A stretch of DNA of 6,299 nucleotides from CAZJFC01 sp964545245 (lineage in GTDB: Bacteria > Pseudomonadota > Alphaproteobacteria > Rickettsiales > 21-14-0-20-44-7), in contig CAZJFC010000085.1 of assembly GCA_964545245.1 (NCBI GenBank), positions 1 through 6,299 on the forward strand, read 5' to 3'. Made by a program: the position numbers and the translations under genes. Shown in pieces: positions 1-5,977 of the stretch (position 1 is its first letter; each line of letters begins with the position of its first letter). Under the pieces are notes generated by a model that was not told the DNA's origin, did not search any database, and worked only from the letters and a program-made list of their open reading frames with translations.

Positions 1-799
1 TGGAATAGACGTCGTCATAATTGCTGCCGGTCAGGACGACGAGGCGGTTGACAGCGGCGTACATTGCCGACTGGATTTGCGGCAGGCGCGAAGTGGTGCT
101 TTCAACCTGCGCCCTCGCGCGGGTTACGTCAAGGTCGCTCACGATCCCGGCGCGGCGCTGCTCCTGCGCGGAGTGGAGGGTTTTCTCCTGTAGCGAGATG
201 TTGCGCGCCGTGCTTGCGTATTGCTGCTGGAGGCTGCGGAAAGAGATATATGTTTTTGTGACTTCCGAAATCAGGGCAAGGCGGATGTCCTCATGCTCGG
301 ACTCGGTGGCCAGCAGGTTAGCCTCGGCGGCCTCAACCCGGCGGCGGGTGGAGCCGAAAACGTCAAGCTCCCAGTCGCCGTTGATGCCCGCCTGCTTGAA
401 GGTGCTCGCGGGAACGCGGCGGTAGAGTTTCTCGCGGCTGATCGTACCGAGCGCATCAATGCGCGGATATAAATTTGCGGAAATGCCGGTTTTATCGGCT
501 CGCGCTTCCTCGATCCGCGCGGCGGCGATTTTTAATTCGTTGTTGTTGGCAATTGCATATCCGACCAAAGCGTTCAGTTTTTCGTCATTGAAATTCTGCC
601 ACCAGCCGGTTCCGGGTTTTGCCGCTTCATCAACCGTGAGTGGAGCGTTGCCTTCCTTGAGCGCTGTCCATGACGGCGCGGCGCTGAGTTGCGGTTTGTG
701 GTAATCGTCGCCCATTGTACAACCTGAGCTTAACATTGCCGCAGTGACAAAGAGTATGTTGATATTGCTACGGTTTATAAGTTTTTTTGCAGGTTTCAT
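1..799 (-). CDS. NodT/OprM-family outer-membrane efflux lipoprotein (partial, C-terminus beyond left edge)
   Basis: Translating the minus strand from the ATG at 799 gives 266 residues with no stop before the window edge; full-length family members are about 450-500 residues. An N-terminal hydrophobic segment (about residues 13-25) ends in a lipobox-like SSGC, with Cys27 as the predicted lipidation site. It is followed by TMGDDYHKP, a version of the family's 'C-x-V-G-P-D-Y-x-x-P' start. Further family features are WWQNFNDEKLNALV (66-79), ALxxN-like AIANNNELKIAAARIEEARA (82-101), the hallmark DWELDVFGSTRRRVEAAEA (142-160) and the later helix GIVSDLDVTRARAQ (218-231). These proteins form the trimeric TolC-like channel of tripartite pumps, mostly RND and sometimes T1SS or MFS. 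A ribosome binding site (AGAGGG, 804-809 on the minus strand) lies 4 nt before the start. The gene is divergent from the T1SS cluster. Whether it serves that exporter or an RND pump to the left cannot be decided here. Confidence 0.93.
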   Translation of the reverse strand, partial: MKPAKKLINRSNINILFVTAAMLSSGCTMGDDYHKPQLSAAPSWTALKEGNAPLTVDEAAKPGTGWWQNFNDEKLNALVGYAIANNNELKIAAARIEEARADKTGISANLYPRIDALGTISREKLYRRVPASTFKQAGINGDWELDVFGSTRRRVEAAEANLLATESEHEDIRLALISEVTKTYISFRSLQQQYASTARNISLQEKTLHSAQEQRRAGIVSDLDVTRARAQVESTTSRLPQIQSAMYAAVNRLVVLTGSNYDDVYS

Positions 800-911
800 G
801 ATGCCCTCTGATAATGTTGCTTTACAACTTATAAGAGAAAATTATAAATTAAAGCTTAACCGCAGCGAGAAAATATATGTTGCTAAAAAACAACCAAGGG
901 TTTTGGGGCTT
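800..911. promoter_or_regulatory. AT-rich divergent intergenic region with candidate promoters
   Basis: These 112 bases separate the divergent outer-membrane factor and response regulator genes and are clearly more AT-rich than the flanking coding DNA. On the plus strand, TTTACA (821-826) and TATAAA (843-848) are separated by 16 bases and make a plausible sigma-70-type promoter for the gene at 912. On the minus strand a TATAAT reads from 846 to 841, but I see no good -35 partner. An 8-bp palindrome CTTATAAG (828-835) lies between the plus-strand elements, just after a small GTTG/CAAC inverted repeat (816-828). These are visual matches only. Promoter consensus is weak in many proteobacteria. 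Confidence 0.35.
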
Positions 912-1361
912 ATGTATGATATATTACCTGTTATAAAAGTTTTGCATGTGGAAGATTCGCGCAGCGAAGCGATCATGACCGATGAAAAAATCGCGCGTGT
1001 GGATGACGGAAGGATGAATATCCGCAGCACAACGCGTCTTGCCACCGCGCTGGAAATCCTCTCGCGGGAAAAATTCGATGCGCTGATCCTTGATTTATGC
1101 CTGCCGGATTCCGACGGGTTTGAATCGCTCAGCGTCCTTAACCAGAAACACCCCGCGCTCCCGATCATTGTCCTTAGCGGAATGACGGATGAGCTGGCCG
1201 TCCTGAAATATTTGCAGATCGGCGCGCAGGAGTTCCTGCTGAAGGGGGAATGCAGCGGGCAGATGATAAGGCAGGCAATTTTCAACGCGATGTTTCGTAA
1301 ATCATTACGAAAAAACATTGCCGCGAATGACAGTGGCACGTCCAAGACTGTTACTGAGTAA
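912..1361 (+). CDS. Stand-alone receiver-domain response regulator (CheY-like)
   Basis: This is a 149-residue single-domain receiver protein. It has the acidic pocket Glu14-Asp15 in VLHVEDS, the phosphoacceptor Asp61 in LILDLCLPDSDG, the switch Ser89 in IIVLSG and the conserved Lys111 in FLLKGE. The pattern LxLPDSxG...VLSGxxDE...GAQEFLLKG resembles receivers that are often attached to diguanylate cyclases or histidine kinases, but no output domain follows: only about 35 residues remain after Lys111. It therefore probably signals by protein contact or as a phosphate sink. In-frame ATGs exist at 744, 798 and 801, but those starts would overlap the divergent gene, lie upstream of the candidate promoter and add sequence unlike a receiver, so 912 is preferred. 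The ribosome binding site at 912 is poor (AAGGG about 11 nt upstream, or GGGG 3 nt upstream), so the exact start is uncertain. It lies upstream of, and on the same strand as, the secreted-protein gene. Confidence 0.88.
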   Translation: MYDILPVIKVLHVEDSRSEAIMTDEKIARVDDGRMNIRSTTRLATALEILSREKFDALILDLCLPDSDGFESLSVLNQKHPALPIIVLSGMTDELAVLKYLQIGAQEFLLKGECSGQMIRQAIFNAMFRKSLRKNIAANDSGTSKTVTE

Positions 1362-1413
1362 AGGTTAGAGTATGGGAGTATTCAGAAGAAAATAAATTCC
1401 AGTTTTTTACCTG

Positions 1414-1434
1414 ATATCAACCAAGAGTTGATAT
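1414..1434. promoter_or_regulatory. Perfect 8-bp inverted repeat in the leader of the large secreted-protein gene
   Basis: The arms ATATCAAC (1414-1421) and GTTGATAT (1427-1434) are perfect complements around a 5-nt spacer (1422-1426). No T-run follows the right arm, so it is not a standard intrinsic terminator; the run of six T (1403-1408) lies before it. It sits 34 nt before the start codon at 1469. It could be an operator for a dimeric regulator or an mRNA hairpin near the ribosome binding site. No specific regulator can be named. Confidence 0.45.
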
Positions 1435-1458
1435 AACTAGTAGTAAGGGAACAACTAT

Positions 1459-1464
1459 AGGGGG
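1459..1464 (+). promoter_or_regulatory. Ribosome binding site of the 930-residue protein gene
   Basis: AGGGGG lies 4 nt before the ATG at 1469 and supports this start. A second purine-rich stretch (TAAGGGA, 1444-1450) lies further upstream at a less suitable distance. Confidence 0.6.
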
Positions 1465-1468
1465 CATT

Positions 1469-4261
1469 ATGGCAATACCGGTTTATAATAATACAGCGGA
1501 ACTCAGCAAATCGAATTTCAACCTTCTCGACGCGGATCTATATGGCGCGGAACAACAGGTGGCCGACCAGGAAAACATCTCGGCAAGCGGCAACCTCAAT
1601 ATCGGCGTGGTGCTGGATTATGACAAGAATATGGAAAGCCAGCTCGCCGGAAAACATGACAGCGCATATATCGCAAGGGCAAGCGGCAGCGCGTATTCCG
1701 GCGCATCGGGAAGCACGGTGTTCGAGACCGCGGCAAGATATGATGACAGTTATAATATGGCAGGAAGCGAGAGTTCCATGCAGGGCAGTTCCGCTTTCGC
1801 CGGAACCGGCGGCAGTAATTTCAGGGTTGCTTCGGCGCAGCCTGAAATGCGCGGCGCGTCCGTGTTCGCGGATGGCGAAGGTAGCGGGAATTCCGCGCTG
1901 AGCAAGGCGAATTTCCGTAGCGACCAGGTTATGGGGCAATCCTCTTTCTCGTCATCTTCGTCATCGGAAAACAATGTTACCTATATCGAAAACACCACGG
2001 TTGAAAACACCCATATCACCAACCACATACATAACCCCGGCGGCGGTGACGGCGACACGCATATTGTGAACAACATCGTCAACAATACGACCAATATCGT
2101 GAACAACGTGACCGAAGAAACATTCCACATTATCGAGCAAGTCCTGAATACGGTGAACAATATAACCAATATCGGGGGTGATACGGTCACTAACATCCTC
2201 AACACCACCGACAACCTGCTTACCGTTATTATCAACAATACGACGGGTATTGTGAACAATACGACCAATGTGCTTGGCGATGTCATTACCAATATTACCG
2301 ACATTATCAATCTTGCCGATTGTGACCTGCTTGGGCAGATACTTAATTTCACCGGCGATACGGTGCATAATGTTATTTATCTGGTTGATAATACGCTGAA
2401 CAGCATCCTCTGCGGCAACGAGCTGGTGGAAAATGTGGTGAATATTATAACCGGGGTGGTTGACGGCGATCTGCTTGAGTCCATCATCAACCATGTGGGC
2501 GGTACGGTTGAAAACCTTACAGGTGGCCTGCTTAACGGTGACGGGGCGGTGGGCAATGTTCTGGATACCCTGACCTGCACAATTGACGGAACTGTGAATG
2601 CCCTGATTGACTGTAACCCGGAAGCGCTGGTGACGACGATTGTGGGTACGGTTGAATCCACGCTGGATAATGTCCTTAATCTTGGGGAAACGCTTGGCGG
2701 CCTGCTCGGCAACGGAACCGCGGGAGGGCTGGTTGATACTGTGACCGGCACGGTGGAAAACGCGCTCGGCTCCATAACCGCAGGCGATGTGAACGGGCTG
2801 GTGGAAACGGTGGAAAACCTGACCGGCGGCCTGCTTGAAACTGTCCTTGGCTCAGATGCTGCCGATGCGATTGGCGGGGTGGTAACCAACCTCATTCCGG
2901 ATAACGGCATCCTTGATGGCGTAAGCGGGATTGTTGAACATCTTGTCGGCGGGGCAATCGGTGAAGTGCCGCTCGTGGGGGATTTGGGCGAAGCGCACCA
3001 GATTGCGGAAGAACTGGTTAATGATCTGCTCGGAAATGGCGGCGGCGTAATCGGCGATCCGGCGCAAGCTATTGAGGATATCGCCCAGGCAATTGCCTGC
3101 GGTGATATTGAAGGGGCGCTGGAAGTTGTCGGTAATGTGGTTGAATCGACCTTTAGCGGTTTGCCCATTGCCGGGGGAATTACCGACGCGCTTGGCGGTA
3201 TTCTGGGCGGAATCGGTGGTGGAAATGCCGACCCGCTGGTCAGCGTAACCGGGGCCGTGCTTGGCGCGGCGCAGGGAAATCTGGGCAGCGACAATAATCT
3301 GGCTGACCTCGATTTCGTGGTGCTGGGCGGCAGCCTGCAACAGGCCATAACCGATAATGACATAGTTGATCTGGACCTTGCCGCCTTGGGTGGTCTGGTC
3401 AGCAATGCGGTGAGTGACAACGATATTCTCGATATTGGCGCAGCGGTGCTTGGTGGTGCGGTGAGCAATGCGGTTAGTGACAATGACATTCTTGATATCG
3501 GCGCGGCGATACTTGGCGGCGCGGTAAGTAATGCGGTGAGTGATAATGACATTCTTGACATTGGCGCGGCGGTTCTTGGCGGCGCAGTGAGCAATGCGGT
3601 GAGTGACAACGACATTCTTGATATTGGTGCGGCGATACTTGGTGGCGCAGTGAGTAATGCGGTTAGTGATAATGATATACTTGATATTGGCGCTGCAATT
3701 CTTGGCAGCCACAGCAATAATGCGGTTAGTGATAACGATTTGATTGACCTTGACCTGGCGGTGCTTGGCAGCAGTGTAAACAACGCGGCTGAAAACAATG
3801 ACGCGGTGAGTGCGGGTATTGCCCTGCTTCCCAAAGATGGTAGCCATGACCTGCTCGACGTGGCGGTTCAGGTTGATGTCAGCGATATACCGCTTGCGGG
3901 CGGGATTCTTGGTTCGATTATTGAGATACCGGAAATTTCGATTGATTTCAGCCTTTCCAACGAAGGGATAGGGTTTGACATCGCGCCGGAAATTATCGGC
4001 AATATCCTTGAGGACGGGCTTAACCTGCCTGACCTTTGCGGTGATGCGCTGGCGCTCGAAACGCTCACGAACATCATTGACCTTCCTGCGCTCGGCAATG
4101 CGGGGCCGGTTGATGGCGGGCTGCTCAACACCGTGATCTCCGGCCTTACCGACGGCGGTTCCGGCAACGGTTCCGGGGGGGCTTTGCCGCTTCCTCCATT
4201 GCCTGAGCCTGTGCCGGTTATCATTCCGCTGATCGGAAAAATAGGAGGGCTGTTCGGCTGA
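1469..4261 (+). CDS. Large acidic repeat protein, probable non-RTX type I secretion substrate (adhesin or matrix-like)
   Basis: I do not recognise this 930-residue protein as a named family. It has no Sec signal peptide or lipobox. Visible regions: residues 1-166 are Ser/Gly/Ala-rich and end in a Ser run (161-166); 168-285 are Asn/Thr/Ile/Val-rich with coiled-coil-like heptads; about 286-600 are Gly/Val/Leu/Asn/Asp-rich degenerate repeats (TVENLTGGLL occurs twice); 602-790 hold nine 21-residue repeats; 791-930 end in a Gly/Ser linker, a Pro-rich run (LPLPPLPEPVPV) and a hydrophobic tail ending IGGLFG. No Lys or Arg occurs between Arg150 and Lys789, and only Lys789 and Lys924 after that. No Trp is seen, and no Met after 155. 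Six Cys are at 285, 315, 370, 382, 544 and 857. No RTX nonapeptide GGxGxDxxx is present. The lack of a signal peptide, the acidity, the repeats and two exporter-like genes immediately downstream make it a likely T1SS cargo, perhaps a fibrous surface or biofilm protein. Function is inference. Confidence 0.72.
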   Translation: MAIPVYNNTAELSKSNFNLLDADLYGAEQQVADQENISASGNLNIGVVLDYDKNMESQLAGKHDSAYIARASGSAYSGASGSTVFETAARYDDSYNMAGSESSMQGSSAFAGTGGSNFRVASAQPEMRGASVFADGEGSGNSALSKANFRSDQVMGQSSFSSSSSSENNVTYIENTTVENTHITNHIHNPGGGDGDTHIVNNIVNNTTNIVNNVTEETFHIIEQVLNTVNNITNIGGDTVTNILNTTDNLLTVIINNTTGIVNNTTNVLGDVITNITDIINLADCDLLGQILNFTGDTVHNVIYLVDNTLNSILCGNELVENVVNIITGVVDGDLLESIINHVGGTVENLTGGLLNGDGAVGNVLDTLTCTIDGTVNALIDCNPEALVTTIVGTVESTLDNVLNLGETLGGLLGNGTAGGLVDTVTGTVENALGSITAGDVNGLVETVENLTGGLLETVLGSDAADAIGGVVTNLIPDNGILDGVSGIVEHLVGGAIGEVPLVGDLGEAHQIAEELVNDLLGNGGGVIGDPAQAIEDIAQAIACGDIEGALEVVGNVVESTFSGLPIAGGITDALGGILGGIGGGNADPLVSVTGAVLGAAQGNLGSDNNLADLDFVVLGGSLQQAITDNDIVDLDLAALGGLVSNAVSDNDILDIGAAVLGGAVSNAVSDNDILDIGAAILGGAVSNAVSDNDILDIGAAVLGGAVSNAVSDNDILDIGAAILGGAVSNAVSDNDILDIGAAILGSHSNNAVSDNDLIDLDLAVLGSSVNNAAENNDAVSAGIALLPKDGSHDLLDVAVQVDVSDIPLAGGILGSIIEIPEISIDFSLSNEGIGFDIAPEIIGNILEDGLNLPDLCGDALALETLTNIIDLPALGNAGPVDGGLLNTVISGLTDGGSGNGSGGALPLPPLPEPVPVIIPLIGKIGGLFG
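2075..2116 (+). repeat. Two tandem IxxNTxx-type heptads (residues 203-216)
   Basis: The heptads IVNNTTN and IVNNVTE follow each other exactly. The first matches IxxNTxx, the pattern that puts Asn in the core (N@d) of trimeric coiled coils in trimeric autotransporter adhesins. Preceding residues (HIVNN at 198-202) keep a similar hydrophobic/Asn pattern with 4-residue spacing. Confidence 0.55.
2228..2290 (+). repeat. Three further heptads in the Asn/Thr-rich region (residues 254-274)
   Basis: The heptads IINNTTG, IVNNTTN and VLGDVIT are in register; the first two match IxxNTxx. Together with residues 203-216 they give two separate heptad patches in a region (168-285) dominated by Asn, Thr, Ile and Val. 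Gly236-Gly237 between the patches would interrupt a continuous helix. A coiled-coil structure is inferred from the pattern only. Confidence 0.5.
3272..3838 (+). repeat. Nine tandem 63-bp (21-residue) repeats in the secreted protein, five nearly identical
   Basis: The units begin at residues 602, 623, 644, 665, 686, 707, 728, 749 and 770. The five central units (644-748; nt 3398-3712) share SNAVSDNDILDIGAA[VI]LG and vary only at one Val/Ile position and at the end of the fifth. Units 602, 623, 749 and 770 are diverged flanks that keep D/N-rich 'DN(D/N)..DLD' and a following hydrophobic-LG segment. By hand count the central units differ pairwise at about 6-12 of 63 bases, nearly all synonymous. 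The second and fourth central units are the closest (6 differences) and both carry Ile, which fits past duplication of a two-unit block. Each unit combines an acidic DND.LD segment, which could bind divalent cations, with an aliphatic/Gly segment, as expected of a repetitive solenoid; the fold is inferred. Confidence 0.93.
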
Positions 4262-4298
4262 TAACCAGATTCCTTTAACCCCAACCAAAGTAACAAAA

Positions 4299-5975
4299 AT
4301 GGCAAAACTACCCGGATTTTTTCGCGCTCCGCATTTGAGGCTGCTTATAATTTCGTCACTGGCTATTAACCTGCTGGCGCTTGCGCTGCCTATCATGACC
4401 ATGCAGGTTTATGACCGCATCATGACCAATAAGGCAGTCGATACGCTGGTTGTCCTTTCCTTCGGGGTGGTTGTCGCAGCGCTGATGGAATTCCTCTTAA
4501 GGAGCGGGCGGAACAAGGTTATCAGCCTTGTCGGCGCGAAATTCGAGCATGAGGCTTCGGTCATCGCGGTGGGTAAATTATTGCAGGCCGAGCCAAGGGA
4601 TTATGAAAAAACCTCGCGTGCCATGCTCATGCAGAATATCGGCGCGGCAGCGCGGCTGAAAGATTGCTATGGCGGGCAGATGGCGGCGGTCATGCTGGTT
4701 GATATCCCGTTCGCTATCCTGCTGCTGACGCTGCTTTTCTATCTTTCGCCCATGATCGCCGGGGTGTGTTCAGTCCTGCTTGCCGGTTTTGCCTTTTTCT
4801 CATGGCGGCACGGAACCGCGCTCAAAAAAAGGATGGATGAGCGCGAGGCCGAGGACAATATGCGCTATAATTTCATTATCCAGATACTCCATTCGATCCA
4901 TACGGTGAAGGCGCTCTGCCTCGAAGCGGTGATGGCGCGAAAATTCGAGGAGGTGCAGCGCGATAACGGGACGATAAATTACAGGATAGCGATAACGCAG
5001 GGCGCGGTCGGCACGCTGGGATATACCACCGCCCAGCTCATGACCATTGCCGTAATCTGCGCGGGGGCGCCAATGGTGGTTTCAGGAAGCATAACCGTAG
5101 GCGCGCTTATTGCCTGCGTTATGCTTTCAGGGCAGGTCATGCAGCCGCTCCAGCGCGGGCTTGGCCTGTGGGTGAGGATGCAGGATATTGAAATCGCACG
5201 CCGCCGCCTTGAAGCCCTGCTTTCGCTGCCGGAAAGGGAAAGCATCAGCCATGACGAGCTTGGCACCAACCACGGCAGGGTGAAATTCGACAGCCTGCGC
5301 TTTGCCTACCGGGAAGGAAAGCCGGTGCTCGACGGCGCTTCGCTCAGCATTGAGCCGGGGGAAATTGTTTCCATACAGGGGGCGACCGGGGCGGGGAAAT
5401 CCACCCTGATTGAACTGCTTGCCGGGATCTACCGGCCAGACCGTGGCTCGGTCACGCTTTCGGGGATGGAGGCATGGAAGATCCCGCCGTCGGAACGCGC
5501 GAAGTTTATTGCTTACCTGCCAAGCAAGGGAGTTATCCTGCGTGGCAGCATCATGGACAACCTTTGCGGGTTCGACCCGAAACGCCAGCCGGAGGTCATG
5601 AAAATCGCGGAGCTGCTGGGCATTGATGAAGCCGTCGCGCTGCTCCCCGCCGGTTATGACACACCGCTGGAAGGGTTGGAAACCGATGTTATCCCGCCCG
5701 GCCTGAAACAGCGCATAGCGATGGCGCGGGCGCTGCTTTCGCATCCGAGGTTCATCCTTTACGACAATGCCGACCACGGGCTTGACCGTGAAAGCTATAT
5801 GAAAATCTTCCAGCTTCTCGCAAGGCTGAAAGGGCGGGCGACAATCGTGCTGGTCTCGGAGGACAGGAACATCCTCAGCCTTGCCGACCGTTCGGTTGAG
5901 CTTAACGGCGGGCGGCTTGTCCCGATTGCCGAACCCGCGCCGCTGCTTGCCAATTTCAGAAGGATGGGGGCTTAG
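4299..5975 (+). CDS. Type I secretion ABC permease/ATPase, degenerate ATPase site, no N-terminal C39-like domain
   Basis: This 558-residue inner-membrane exporter half begins at once with the transmembrane domain: six predicted segments at about 13-35, 48-67, 128-148, 151-169, 240-262 and 264-281. The T1SS hallmark LPIMTMQVYDRIMTNKAVDTL (30-50) and IHTVKALCLEA (200-210) resemble LapB/HlyB-type exporters, which are usually about 700 residues because of an N-terminal C39-like domain missing here. The nucleotide-binding domain starts near 328. It keeps an A-loop Tyr337, Walker A GATGAGKST (361-369), Walker B Asp489 and a GLD D-loop (494-496). Other key positions are changed: Q-loop Gln to Ser409, signature LSGGQ to IPPGL (465-469, QR kept at 471-472), catalytic Glu to Asn490, and switch His to Glu521. 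The reading frame is intact, so this looks like a maintained non-catalytic subunit, not a pseudogene. It starts 37 nt after the substrate gene with no clear ribosome binding site or intervening terminator, and ends 2 nt before the next gene. Confidence 0.88.
   Translation: MAKLPGFFRAPHLRLLIISSLAINLLALALPIMTMQVYDRIMTNKAVDTLVVLSFGVVVAALMEFLLRSGRNKVISLVGAKFEHEASVIAVGKLLQAEPRDYEKTSRAMLMQNIGAAARLKDCYGGQMAAVMLVDIPFAILLLTLLFYLSPMIAGVCSVLLAGFAFFSWRHGTALKKRMDEREAEDNMRYNFIIQILHSIHTVKALCLEAVMARKFEEVQRDNGTINYRIAITQGAVGTLGYTTAQLMTIAVICAGAPMVVSGSITVGALIACVMLSGQVMQPLQRGLGLWVRMQDIEIARRRLEALLSLPERESISHDELGTNHGRVKFDSLRFAYREGKPVLDGASLSIEPGEIVSIQGATGAGKSTLIELLAGIYRPDRGSVTLSGMEAWKIPPSERAKFIAYLPSKGVILRGSIMDNLCGFDPKRQPEVMKIAELLGIDEAVALLPAGYDTPLEGLETDVIPPGLKQRIAMARALLSHPRFILYDNADHGLDRESYMKIFQLLARLKGRATIVLVSEDRNILSLADRSVELNGGRLVPIAEPAPLLANFRRMGA
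5960..5970 (+). promoter_or_regulatory. Ribosome binding site of the second exporter gene, inside the end of the first
   Basis: The purine-rich AAGGATGGGGG forms the last codons of the upstream ABC gene and ends 7 nt before the ATG at 5978. With a 2-nt gap between stop (5973-5975) and start, this supports the chosen start and suggests translational coupling, and so matched production of the two proteins. Confidence 0.6.
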
Positions 5976-5977
5976 CA

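Noticed and set aside
21..704. Several plus-strand open frames opposite the outer-membrane lipoprotein gene
   Set aside because: They overlap each other in different frames and lack recognisable domains, while the minus strand gives an uninterrupted NodT-family protein.
744..911. A 56-residue N-terminal extension of the response regulator
   Set aside because: It would overlap the divergent gene's signal-peptide region, lies upstream of the candidate promoter, and does not resemble a receiver domain; the start at 912 fits the domain boundary.
1401..1434. Intrinsic terminator after the response regulator gene
   Set aside because: The T-run (1403-1408) lies before the inverted repeat and no hairpin precedes it, so the order is wrong for a plus-strand terminator.
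2033..2062. GGGDGDTHI as a possible RTX calcium-binding nonapeptide
   Set aside because: The Gly and Asp positions do not fit GGxGxDxxx in any register and it occurs once only.
2377..3834. A 485-codon minus-strand open frame rich in Ser, Pro and Thr
   Set aside because: Also a shadow of the repetitive plus-strand gene, in another frame from the 516-codon shadow; its composition mirrors the plus-strand codons and it has no supporting start signal.
3272..3838. CRISPR array suggested by regularly spaced repeats
   Set aside because: The 63-bp units are contiguous, have no unique spacers, keep one reading frame and differ mainly at synonymous sites; they are protein-coding tandem repeats.
2852..4402. 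A 516-codon open frame on the minus strand opposite the secreted-protein gene
   Set aside because: It is antisense to the repeat-rich gene; its apparent repeats are the reverse complement of the 63-bp units, it runs across the following gene's start, and it matches no recognisable domain. The plus-strand frame has a good ribosome binding site and operon context.
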